DNA from: Gammaproteobacteria bacterium
GTDB lineage: Bacteria > Pseudomonadota > Gammaproteobacteria > Enterobacterales > Alteromonadaceae
Assembly: GCA_018825965.1 (NCBI GenBank)
Contig: JAHKAA010000050.1
Coordinates: forward strand, 216,346 to 280,345
DNA: 64,000 nucleotides
Reading direction: 5' to 3'
Positions 1 through 7,700 of this stretch are shown here, one piece after another. Both the position numbers and the translations under genes were made by a program. Every line of letters begins with the position of its first letter. Position 1 is the stretch's first letter. The notes beneath the pieces are model-generated. The model was not told where the DNA came from. It ran no database searches and was given only the letters and a program-made list of their open reading frames with translations.

Positions 1-239
1 CAACGTTCAGTGGGCAGGGCGTCGTTCAGTTCCAAATCCAAAAAACACAGATACAGTTTGCCAGCAAGTTGTATCTGTTGCACAAAGGGCTGTAGCTGTG
101 TTGCGTCAAACTCTAGCTGTTCACCTTGTTCAGGTTGAAGCTGAAGTTTCAATTCCACTGGTTCACAAGTGGCCAACCAGAGGCATATGCGCTCTGGTGT
201 CAGACGACGTAACATAGGGCCAGCCCACACCAAAGCCAT
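1..239 (-). CDS. N-terminal part of a probable PhoD-like (alkaline phosphatase D related) protein, cut by the window edge
   Basis: Reading leftward from an ATG at 239 the frame stays open to the window edge (79 codons). The N-terminus reads MALVWAGPMLRRLTPERICL, followed by WLATCEPVELKLQLQ, a style I associate with the beta-rich N-terminal domain of PhoD-like metallophosphatases of Alteromonadales; the catalytic part would lie outside the window. It sits about 50 bp downstream of mutS on the same strand. The start is uncertain: the good Shine-Dalgarno (AAGGAG, 261-266) lies about 21 bases before this ATG, and an in-frame ATT at 249-251 would have better spacing, so an unusual start codon is possible. 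Confidence 0.5.
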   Translation of the reverse strand, partial: MALVWAGPMLRRLTPERICLWLATCEPVELKLQLQPEQGEQLEFDATQLQPFVQQIQLAGKLYLCFLDLELNDALPTER

Positions 240-289
240 AGGATCAGAAATAACAGCACTCCTTCATAATTATTATTTGTTTGTTATTT

Positions 290-2875
290 TTACAGCAATT
301 TTTTCCATTGATACAGTAAATCCAAGGCCTGACGGGCGGATAATTGATCAGGATCCAGCGCTTCTAACTTAGCAATTAAAAGGTGCGGTTCTGCTTCTAC
401 AAATAATTGTTGTTGCAGCGGCTCTGCTGTTTTAGCCGTTGCTGGTGCTTTGGCACTGACGACAGACTGTTGCTCTAACTGTGCCAGTTTTTGTTTGGCT
501 TTTTGGATCACCACCCGCGGCACACCGGCCAACTGAGCCACCTGTAAACCATAACTTTTGCTGGCTGCACCGTCTTGCACCTGATGCATAAAGACAATGT
601 GTTCGTCGTGTTCCACTGCATCCAGATGGATATTGGCTAAACCCTGTAACTGAGAGGCCAGTTCAGTTAACTCAAAATAATGGGTGGCAAACAAGGTCAT
701 GGCTTTGAGTTGCTGCGCCAGGTATTCAGCACAGGCCCAGGCCAAAGACAAACCATCATAAGTACTGGTGCCACGGCCTATTTCATCCATCAGCACTAAA
801 CTCTGCGCTGTGGCATGATGCAAAATAGTGGCAGTTTCTGTCATTTCCACCATAAAAGTAGAACGGCCTGACGCCAAATCATCGGATGCACCCACCCGGG
901 TGAATATCCGGTCAACCGGGCCTAATACAGCACGTTCTGCCGGCACAAAACTACCTATATAGGCCATCAGGACGATCAGCGCGTTTTGACGCATATAAGT
1001 CGATTTACCGCCCATATTCGGGCCTGTAATCATCAGCATACGTCGCTCTGGCGAGAGCTTAAGTGGGTTGGCGATAAAAGGTTCAGTCATTACCTGTTCC
1101 ACCACAGGGTGACGGCCCGCTTCTATCTGTATTCCTGGCTCTGGCGTTAGTTCTGGCTGATGGTAGTTCAGCTGTTCAGCGCGTTCAGCAAAGTTGGTCA
1201 ATAAATCCAGTTCGGCCAAAGCCGCTGAAAGTTGCTGGAGTTCAGCCAGGTAAGGCGCTGTTAAATCAAAGAGTTGGTCGTACAGCTGTTTTTCCAATGC
1301 CAAAGCTTTGCTTTGACTACCAAGCACTTTGTCTTCGTATTCTTTTAATTCAGGAATAATAAAACGTTCGTTGTTTTTTAAGGTCTGGCGGCGAATATAG
1401 TCCGCTGGCACCTGATCGGCAGCGCTGCGGCCTGTTTCAATGTAATAACCTGCAACTCTGTTAAAACCAACTTTGAGTGAAGCTATGCCGGTACGCTCTT
1501 TTTCGCGTTGCTCCAGCTGTTCCAGATAATCGGTAGCACCTGTGGCCAGTTCCCGCCATTGATCCAGCTCTGGGTGGTAACCCTGTGCTATCACGCCGCC
1601 ATCACGAATGAGCATAGGTGGTGTTTCGACTATGGCGCGCTCTAATAAATCACAAAGCTCTGGCAGCGGCTGGCATTTAGCAGCAAGCTGCGCCAATAAA
1701 GGGCTATGTAATGGGCTCAATTCAGGCGATAGTTCAGGCAATAACTGCAAAGCAGCACGCAAACGGGAAAAATCACGGGGCCGTGCACTTCGCAGTGCTA
1801 AACGGGCTATGACCCGCTCTGTATCACCCACTTGTTTAAACAGTGGTTGTAAGTTTTGATGATACTGTTGTAATTCGGCCACAGCCTGATGGCGACCTGA
1901 AACTAAGGCCTGATCGCGCAGCGGAGCATGGATCCACCTTTTGAGTAAACGGCTGCCCATAGCGGTCTGGCATTGATCCAAAACAGCAGCAAGGGTGTGA
2001 TCAAACTGGCCTGCTAAGGTTTGGGTCAGCTCTAAATTACGCCTTGTTGCAGCATCCAGTACTATGCAGTCCTGATTCCGTTCTAAGGCAATAGAACGAA
2101 TATGTGGTAACTGAGCGCGCTGCGTGTCTTTGACATACCCCATTAAACAGCCTGCGGCCATTAACGCCACAGGCGCTTGTTCTACGCCAAAACTTTGTAA
2201 ATCGCGGGTGCCAAACTGTTGGGTTAACAAGCGTTTGGCGTTACTTAGTTCAAATTCCCAGACGGGGCGGCGACGTACGCCTTTACGGTTAATGACACTA
2301 TCCGGCCAGTCCTGCTCTTCAGCATATAAAATTTCTGCCGGATTTAACCGCTGTAATAAAGCCAACAAATCATCCAGATGGGTAACTTCATTAACTAAAA
2401 AACGGCCACTGCTTAAATCTAAGTAAGCAAAACCATAACTGCCTTTTTGCTGATACAAAGCTGAGACCAGGGTGTCCTGACGTTCATTCAGCAGTGCTTC
2501 GTCTGTGACTGTGCCTGGTGTCACTATACGTACCACAGCACGTTCAACCGGGCCTTTGCTTAACGCCGGATCGCCGATTTGCTCACAAATAGCTGCAGAT
2601 TCGCCCAGTTGCACTAAACGGGCTAAATAACCTTCAATCGAATGATAAGGCACGCCAGCCATAGGAATAGGTTGCCCCGCCGACTGGCCTCTTTTGGTCA
2701 GAGAAATATCCAAAAGGGCAGAGGCTTTTTTGGCGTCGTCGTAAAACAGCTCGTAAAAGTCACCCATACGATAAAACAGCAAAATATCAGGATGCTGGTA
2801 TTTCAGGCCAAGGTACTGTTGCATCATCGGAGTATGCGGGCTCAGGGCTTGCCCGTCTTTCTGTTCTGGCGGCAT
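290..2875 (-). CDS. mutS: DNA mismatch repair protein MutS
   Basis: 861 aa, the usual MutS length. The N-terminal mismatch-recognition domain is visible with the FYELF motif near residue 40 (GDFYELFYDDAKKA), which carries the Phe-x-Glu that inserts at mispairs. The C-terminal ABC-type ATPase has Walker A GPNMGGKSTYMRQ, the signature region ASDDLASGRSTFMVEM, Walker B SLVLMDEIGRGTSTYDG and the FATHYFEL switch histidine. It binds base mismatches and small loops and recruits MutL. It is divergent from pncC, with 32 bp between the two start codons, so the promoters must overlap. The start at 2875 gives the expected N-terminus (MPPEQKDG). No truncation or missing motif is seen. Confidence 0.98.
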   Translation of the reverse strand: MPPEQKDGQALSPHTPMMQQYLGLKYQHPDILLFYRMGDFYELFYDDAKKASALLDISLTKRGQSAGQPIPMAGVPYHSIEGYLARLVQLGESAAICEQIGDPALSKGPVERAVVRIVTPGTVTDEALLNERQDTLVSALYQQKGSYGFAYLDLSSGRFLVNEVTHLDDLLALLQRLNPAEILYAEEQDWPDSVINRKGVRRRPVWEFELSNAKRLLTQQFGTRDLQSFGVEQAPVALMAAGCLMGYVKDTQRAQLPHIRSIALERNQDCIVLDAATRRNLELTQTLAGQFDHTLAAVLDQCQTAMGSRLLKRWIHAPLRDQALVSGRHQAVAELQQYHQNLQPLFKQVGDTERVIARLALRSARPRDFSRLRAALQLLPELSPELSPLHSPLLAQLAAKCQPLPELCDLLERAIVETPPMLIRDGGVIAQGYHPELDQWRELATGATDYLEQLEQREKERTGIASLKVGFNRVAGYYIETGRSAADQVPADYIRRQTLKNNERFIIPELKEYEDKVLGSQSKALALEKQLYDQLFDLTAPYLAELQQLSAALAELDLLTNFAERAEQLNYHQPELTPEPGIQIEAGRHPVVEQVMTEPFIANPLKLSPERRMLMITGPNMGGKSTYMRQNALIVLMAYIGSFVPAERAVLGPVDRIFTRVGASDDLASGRSTFMVEMTETATILHHATAQSLVLMDEIGRGTSTYDGLSLAWACAEYLAQQLKAMTLFATHYFELTELASQLQGLANIHLDAVEHDEHIVFMHQVQDGAASKSYGLQVAQLAGVPRVVIQKAKQKLAQLEQQSVVSAKAPATAKTAEPLQQQLFVEAEPHLLIAKLEALDPDQLSARQALDLLYQWKKLL

Positions 2876-2907
2876 AATGGCTTAATAATTCCTGCGTTGG
2901 ACCAAAG

Positions 2908-3399
2908 ATGACAATTCCAGTAACCACCTATCAATTGGCGGCGGATCTCGGAGCGCTATTATTGCGGAAAAACATCAGTATCACCACAGCAGAATCCTGC
3001 ACCGGTGGCGGTATTGCTTATGTGTTAACCGCAGTGCCTGGCAGTTCTGCTTATCTGGACCGATCTTTTGTTACCTACAGCAATAAATCCAAGCAACAGT
3101 TGCTAGGGGTAAAAGCCGAAACTTTGCTGCAATACGGTGCTGTTAGTAAAGAAACAGTGCTGGAAATGGCGATAGGGGCGGCCAAAGCTGCTGGTGCTGA
3201 AGTGGCGGTGGCTGTGTCAGGTATTGCGGGCCCTGACGGAGGTTCTGCCGCTAAACCTGTGGGTACTGTACATTTTTGTTTTGAAATTTTGGGCCATCAG
3301 GTGTTGTCGCATCGTATCTTTGATGGTGACAGAGCTTGCGTGCGCCAGCAGGCGATCGATTTTGTCTTACAGCAGCTGATCTTGTTATTGACAGACTAA
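2908..3399 (+). CDS. pncC: Nicotinamide-nucleotide amidohydrolase (PncC, CinA C-terminal family)
   Basis: 163 aa, the stand-alone CinA C-terminal domain. Family motifs are present: TAESCTGGGIAY near residue 30, FVTYSNKSKQQLLGV, GAVSKETVLEMA, and AVSGIAGPDGGSAAKPVGTV. These enzymes deamidate nicotinamide mononucleotide to nicotinate mononucleotide and recycle NAD. It lies between mutS (divergent) and recA (same strand). The recA promoter starts inside its last codons, so recA has its own SOS-controlled transcription in addition to possible read-through. The pncC-recA order is widespread in gammaproteobacteria. Confidence 0.95.
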   Translation: MTIPVTTYQLAADLGALLLRKNISITTAESCTGGGIAYVLTAVPGSSAYLDRSFVTYSNKSKQQLLGVKAETLLQYGAVSKETVLEMAIGAAKAAGAEVAVAVSGIAGPDGGSAAKPVGTVHFCFEILGHQVLSHRIFDGDRACVRQQAIDFVLQQLILLLTD

Positions 3400-3428
3400 A
3401 ACAAAAAGACTACTGTATGAGCATACAG
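3388..3428 (+). promoter_or_regulatory. recA promoter with LexA (SOS) box
   Basis: A -35 TTGACA (3388-3393) and -10 TACTGT (3411-3416) are separated by 17 bp. The 16-bp palindrome CTGTATGAGCATACAG (3413-3428) overlaps the -10 and fits the gammaproteobacterial LexA consensus CTGT-N8-ACAG. It lies 37 bp before the recA start. LexA bound here would block RNA polymerase until RecA-driven LexA cleavage. Confidence 0.9.
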
Positions 3429-3465
3429 CACTTTGAGTGCATTCAAGAATCCACCGGAGAGAGCA

Positions 3466-4524
3466 ATGGACGACAATAAACAAAAAGCACTGACCGCAGC
3501 CTTAGGTCAAATCGAACGCCAGTTTGGTAAAGGTTCAATTATGCGTTTGGGCGACAGCACAGCGCTTGATATCGACTTTATCCCTACAGGTTCGTTGGGT
3601 TTGGATATAGCGCTCGGCATAGGCGGCTTGCCTTGTGGTCGTATTGTTGAGATCTACGGTCCTGAATCTTCAGGTAAAACGACTTTAACTTTACAGGTTG
3701 TGGCTGAAGCTCAGCGTATGGGTAAAACCTGTGCTTTTATCGATGCTGAACATGCGCTGGACCCTGTGTATGCGAAAAAATTAGGTGTAAACGTCGACGA
3801 TTTATTAGTGTCTCAGCCGGATACCGGTGAACAGGCTCTGGAAATCTGTGACATGTTAGTGCGCTCTGCTGCGGTAGACGTGATTGTTGTCGACTCCGTA
3901 GCCGCATTAACACCTCGTGCTGAAATTGAAGGCGATATGGGTGACAGCCATGTAGGTTTACAAGCGCGTTTAATGTCTCAGGCTTTGCGTAAACTGACAG
4001 GTAATATCAAGCGTTCAAACACCTTATGTATTTTCATCAACCAAATCCGGATGAAAATTGGTGTAATGTTTGGTTCACCAGAAACCACAACAGGCGGTAA
4101 CGCATTAAAATTCTACGCTTCAGTGCGTTTAGATATTCGTCGTACTGGTTCTGTCAAAGATGGCGACGAAGTCACAGGTAACGAAACCCGTGTCAAAGTA
4201 GTGAAAAACAAAGTAGCGCCGCCTTTTAAACAAGCCGAATTTATTATTATGTACGGCGCTGGTATCAGTAAAGATGGCGAGTTAGTCGACTTAGGTGTAC
4301 TGCATAAACTGATCGACAAAGCGGGTGCCTGGTACGCTTACAAAGGCAACAAAATTGGTCAGGGTAAAGCCAACGCCATGAAGTACATGCAGGAAAACCC
4401 TGCTGTTGCCAAAGAAATTGAAGCTGAATTACGTCGTATGCTGTTATTGGAACCTTCGAAAGGCGCGCCATCACCAGCAGAAGATTTTGGTATGTTGCCA
4501 GCTGACGCAGAAGCAGATCTGTAA
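3466..4524 (+). CDS. recA: Recombinase RecA
   Basis: 352 aa from the ATG at 3466, preceded by GGAGAG; an upstream in-frame start at 3433 would add 11 residues lacking family character. The ATP site is GPESSGKTTLTLQ (Walker A). Also visible are VIVVDSVAALTPRAEIEG, loop L1/L2 residues QALRKLTGNIKRSN, and FINQIRMKIGVMFGSPETTTGG. RecA forms filaments on ssDNA, drives strand exchange and stimulates LexA autocleavage. It is transcribed from an SOS promoter and ended by a hairpin at 4563-4595. No recX follows; the next gene is convergent. Confidence 0.99.
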   Translation: MDDNKQKALTAALGQIERQFGKGSIMRLGDSTALDIDFIPTGSLGLDIALGIGGLPCGRIVEIYGPESSGKTTLTLQVVAEAQRMGKTCAFIDAEHALDPVYAKKLGVNVDDLLVSQPDTGEQALEICDMLVRSAAVDVIVVDSVAALTPRAEIEGDMGDSHVGLQARLMSQALRKLTGNIKRSNTLCIFINQIRMKIGVMFGSPETTTGGNALKFYASVRLDIRRTGSVKDGDEVTGNETRVKVVKNKVAPPFKQAEFIIMYGAGISKDGELVDLGVLHKLIDKAGAWYAYKGNKIGQGKANAMKYMQENPAVAKEIEAELRRMLLLEPSKGAPSPAEDFGMLPADAEADL

Positions 4525-4562
4525 GCGTTATTAGCTCAGGCTGACATCACTACAAAATGCAA

Positions 4563-4595
4563 AACAAACCCTGCTCAGGCCGGGTTTGTTGTTTT
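4563..4595 (+). terminator. Rho-independent terminator after recA
   Basis: Inverted repeat AACAAACCC (4563-4571) and GGGTTTGTT (4582-4590) with a 10-base loop, followed by GTTTTT. It lies about 40 bp after the recA stop. Confidence 0.85.
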
Positions 4596-4666
4596 TACCG
4601 GCTTTGTTTTGGTTCAGTTTTATGCAGAAGTATGATGTGGCGCTGTTATAGCGCTACTTGTTGTTT

Positions 4667-5545
4667 TTATTGCTTAGCCTTTTGCTGCGAAGGGTTTAGC
4701 ACTTTGTATTTTTTCTGGTCGATAAAAAAACCAGCTTGTAAATAAAGTTGCTCAATACGGCCTTGTTGCTCCAGCAAGGCCAGCCCTTTATTTAAAGCCG
4801 TATAAGCCAGCTTGCCTTGTGGGTGCTGTTTGCTGATAACAAAATGCCGGCTGTCATCCAGTAATACAGCGACATTTGGCACCAGTTGCAGTTTTATTTG
4901 CTCCAGCACAAAGCTGCCGTCAGAGGACGGATAAAAAGGCATCAGCATAAAATCAACCCATTGCATATGCACCATACGGGCCTGACTCAGCCATTCGTCT
5001 TCTCTGATCAGCTCTTTTAGTGGCAAAGCAGATAAAGTTGCCCAGTCGGTATGCCATTTGGGGGTCGATACAGCGGTCAGCTTTTGCAGGTCATTTAACT
5101 CTTTTATTGCAAATACTTTGGCATTGTCCGGGCTGGCGTAAATGCCAGCCATGTAGTGACCACGTTTTACGATAGGACTGGATATATAGACCTTATCGGA
5201 TAGTTTGTTTGCATCACTAAGCCAGTAGGTATCAAAACTCAGCAGCAGCTCGCCATTCTCCAGCATTTTGGTATTACGAAAATTCACTTTGCCCGGCAGG
5301 TAATGAAAATTTTTATGGAAACCGCCCAACTTCAGCGCTTGCTGCAGCAATACCATGTCGGCCACATCACGGCGCATAAAACTGCCGCTGAAATCTTTCA
5401 GTTCTAATACATCACGGCCATCCAGAAAAGCCAGATAATCCTGGTAGACATCATCTCTGATATAAATAGTGATGGGCTTTGCTAAAGCGGAAAAACACCA
5501 CAGTAAACAACACAACAGCAAAAATAGGGAACAGGTTTTTTGCAT
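4667..5545 (-). CDS. Periplasmic solute-binding-like protein (PBP2-type fold, ligand unknown)
   Basis: About 292 aa from the ATG at 5545 (MQKTCSLF), which begins a hydrophobic signal peptide (LFLLLCCLLWCFSALA) ending at a likely Ala-x-Ala cleavage site. The body resembles orphan extracellular solute-binding proteins of family 3: ITIYIRDDVYQDYL, YISSPIVKRGHYMAGIYAS, a lobe hinge around AVSTPKWHTDWATLSALP, and a C-terminal KLAYTALNKGLALLEQQGRIEQLYLQAG typical of this fold. No permease or ATPase is nearby, so it may be a sensory or scavenging protein rather than a transporter subunit. It converges on recA. An ATG 15 bases upstream (5560) is an alternative start. Confidence 0.65.
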   Translation of the reverse strand: MQKTCSLFLLLCCLLWCFSALAKPITIYIRDDVYQDYLAFLDGRDVLELKDFSGSFMRRDVADMVLLQQALKLGGFHKNFHYLPGKVNFRNTKMLENGELLLSFDTYWLSDANKLSDKVYISSPIVKRGHYMAGIYASPDNAKVFAIKELNDLQKLTAVSTPKWHTDWATLSALPLKELIREDEWLSQARMVHMQWVDFMLMPFYPSSDGSFVLEQIKLQLVPNVAVLLDDSRHFVISKQHPQGKLAYTALNKGLALLEQQGRIEQLYLQAGFFIDQKKYKVLNPSQQKAKQ

Positions 5546-5631
5546 GAGTATGTCCAGCATGTGAAAGATTTCTTAAGCATAAACAGGAATAAGTCAGTTG
5601 GAAACGTCAAAGCAGATTTTTACCTTTATTT

Positions 5632-5658
5632 AGACGTCTAAACGTTTAGAAGTTGACA
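5632..5658 (+). promoter_or_regulatory. Tandem MetJ boxes overlapping the metA -35
   Basis: Three adjacent 8-mers fit the met box AGACGTCT: AGACGTCT (5632-5639, perfect), AAACGTTT (5640-5647) and AGAAGTTG (5648-5655). A -35 hexamer TTGACA (5653-5658) overlaps the third box. MetJ with S-adenosylmethionine binds such tandem boxes cooperatively, so the metA-metH operon is probably repressed when methionine is plentiful. The -10 is not clear. Confidence 0.85.
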
Positions 5659-5712
5659 TTTCCAATGCGTTGAGCCAGAGTAACCTCATTTTTCAGCCTT
5701 GTCGGAGATGCT

Positions 5713-6639
5713 ATGCCTATTAAAGTCATTGATCAGTTGCCTGCTGTAGAAGCTCTTTCTGCAGAGAATGTGTTTGTCATGACTGAAAGCCGGGCTTTAT
5801 CACAGGATATCCGGCCGCTAAAAATCGCTATTCTGAATTTAATGCCAAATAAAGTCGCAACTGAAATTCAGCTGCTGCGTTTATTGGCCAATAGCCCGCT
5901 GCAGGTGGATGTGGAGCTGATAAGACTCGACAACCATGTCAGCAAAAACACACCACAAAATCATCTGGACTGCTTTTACCGCTATTTTTCTGATGTACAG
6001 CAGCAAAATTATGATGGCCTTATTATCACAGGTGCGCCTTTAGGTTTAGTCAATTACGAAGATGTCAGTTACTGGCCACAGCTCTCAGAAATTCTGACCT
6101 GGGCTGATCTGCATGTCACTTCCACTTTGTTTTTATGCTGGGCTGCTCATGCGGCTTTGTATCATTACTATGGCTTGCAGCGTGAAATCCGTGGCGAGAA
6201 ATTATCTGGTGTGTATTGGCAAAACGTCTCTCAGCCTTTAAGCCCTCTGGTTCGGGGTTTTGATGACGAGTTTTTAGTACCGCATTCACGTTATGCCCAG
6301 GTACCCAAACAAAAATACCAACATCATCCGGATTTGCATGTATTGGCAGAAGCTGATGCAACAGGCGCTTATTTGCTGCAAAACAGCTCTGGCAGCCGGG
6401 TTTTTGTCACTGGTCATCCGGAGTATGATTTAACTACGTTAAATGATGAATACCAGCGTGATCTGGCCGCAGCTCTTGAGCCAAAAATTCCAGAGAACTA
6501 CTATAAACAAAATGACCCGGCCAAAGGTCCACATAAGTTATGGCAAAGCCATGCCTTTTTATTATTCAGCAACTGGCTGAATTATTATGTGTATCAGGCC
6601 ACACCTTTTGATATTCAGCAGATAGGGCAGCAGTCATGA
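5713..6639 (+). CDS. metA: Homoserine O-succinyltransferase (MetA)
   Basis: 308 aa, the normal MetA length. Motifs seen: IAILNLMPNKVATEIQLLRL, ITGAPLG, the nucleophile region STLFLCWAAHAALYHYYG with the catalytic Cys near 142, and FVTGHPEYDLTTL carrying His and Glu of the active site. It activates homoserine for methionine synthesis; whether the donor is succinyl- or acetyl-CoA cannot be settled by eye. Its stop overlaps the start of the next gene by ATGA (6636-6639), so it is translationally coupled to the homocysteine half of methionine synthase. Controlled by the MetJ boxes upstream. Confidence 0.95.
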   Translation: MPIKVIDQLPAVEALSAENVFVMTESRALSQDIRPLKIAILNLMPNKVATEIQLLRLLANSPLQVDVELIRLDNHVSKNTPQNHLDCFYRYFSDVQQQNYDGLIITGAPLGLVNYEDVSYWPQLSEILTWADLHVTSTLFLCWAAHAALYHYYGLQREIRGEKLSGVYWQNVSQPLSPLVRGFDDEFLVPHSRYAQVPKQKYQHHPDLHVLAEADATGAYLLQNSSGSRVFVTGHPEYDLTTLNDEYQRDLAAALEPKIPENYYKQNDPAKGPHKLWQSHAFLLFSNWLNYYVYQATPFDIQQIGQQS

Positions 6640-7700
6640 CCAATCGCAGTGTGTTAAGTCCGGACGCCCTTCGTGCGTTGTTGGCTGAGCGTATTTTTGT
6701 GTTAGATGGTGCTATGGGCACCATGATCCAGCAATACAAATTGCAGGAAGCAGATTACCGCGGCACTGAGTTTGCCGATTGGTCTACCGATCTGAAAGGC
6801 AATAACGACCTATTGGTGCTGACTCAACCCCAACTGATCCTGGATATCCATCGCCAGTATTTAGCTGCTGGTGCTGATATTCTGGAAACCAACAGCTTTA
6901 ATGCCACGCCTATAGCTATGGCTGACTATGATATGTCACATCTGTCTGCCCGTATCAACCGTGAGTCAGCGGCTTTGGCGCGTCAGGCCTGCGATGAATA
7001 CAGCACAAAGGATAAACCACGTTTTGTTGCTGGTGTATTAGGCCCCACCAACAGAACTGCTTCTATTTCACCTGATGTAAACGATCCGGGTTACCGTAAT
7101 GTCGACTTTGATACTTTAGTCAGCGCTTACTCTGAATCCACTCATGCGCTGATTGAAGGTGGTGCCGACATTATTATGCTGGAAACCATTTTTGATACGC
7201 TCAACGCTAAAGCTGCGGCTTTTGCGGTACTGAAAGTCTTTGATGAACTGGGTTATAGTTTACCTGTGATGATATCCGGCACTATCACCGACGCCTCTGG
7301 TCGCACTTTGTCCGGCCAAACCACTGAGGCTTTTTACCATTCATTAGCTCATGTAGAGCCTGTTAGCTTTGGTCTGAACTGTGCTTTAGGGCCAGACTTA
7401 TTACGGCCTTATGTGGAGACTTTATCCGGTATTTCAGAATGTTATGTTTCAGTGCATCCAAACGCCGGTTTACCCAATGAGTTTGGTGAATACGATTTAG
7501 GTGCAGTAGAGATGGCCAAAGAAATTGCCGATTGGGCAGAGCAGGGCTTTTTAAATATTGTAGGTGGCTGTTGTGGCACCACGCCTGAACATATTAAAGC
7601 CATCAGTGATGCAGTGGCCGGTTTACCTGCGCGTCAGCCGAAACAAAAAACGCACCAGTTTCATTTGTCTGGTTTAGAAGCTTTTGGTCTGGAGTGGTAA
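6636..7700 (+). CDS. metH: Methionine synthase, homocysteine-binding module encoded as a separate gene (split MetH, part 1)
   Basis: 354 aa equal to the first module of cobalamin-dependent MetH. Zinc ligands are visible as SFGLNCALG (first Cys) and IVGGCCGTTPEH (paired Cys); MGTMIQQYKL and ETNSFNAT are typical of the (beta/alpha)8 homocysteine methyltransferase domain. It would activate homocysteine thiolate for methylation. The ORF ends in TAA at 7698-7700, just after the conserved linker start LSGLE, exactly between the modules of normal MetH (about 1227 aa in E. coli; 354 + 875 aa here). The next gene starts in the same TAATG. Confidence 0.93.
   Translation: MTNRSVLSPDALRALLAERIFVLDGAMGTMIQQYKLQEADYRGTEFADWSTDLKGNNDLLVLTQPQLILDIHRQYLAAGADILETNSFNATPIAMADYDMSHLSARINRESAALARQACDEYSTKDKPRFVAGVLGPTNRTASISPDVNDPGYRNVDFDTLVSAYSESTHALIEGGADIIMLETIFDTLNAKAAAFAVLKVFDELGYSLPVMISGTITDASGRTLSGQTTEAFYHSLAHVEPVSFGLNCALGPDLLRPYVETLSGISECYVSVHPNAGLPNEFGEYDLGAVEMAKEIADWAEQGFLNIVGGCCGTTPEHIKAISDAVAGLPARQPKQKTHQFHLSGLEAFGLEW

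Noticed and set aside
169..372. 67-aa plus-strand frame at the window start
   Set aside because: It lies opposite the PhoD-like fragment and the mutS end and has no family character or ribosome site.
4525..4666. recX after recA
   Set aside because: The space holds only a terminator and the next gene is convergent; no RecX-like frame is seen.
5560..5712. SAM or cobalamin riboswitch before metA
   Set aside because: The 5' region is short and explained by MetJ boxes; no riboswitch core was recognised.
7645..7650. Programmed frameshift or sequencing slip at the A6 run in metH
   Set aside because: The conserved LSGLE segment lies in frame after the A6 run, so the break is later, at a TAATG with a proper ribosome site.
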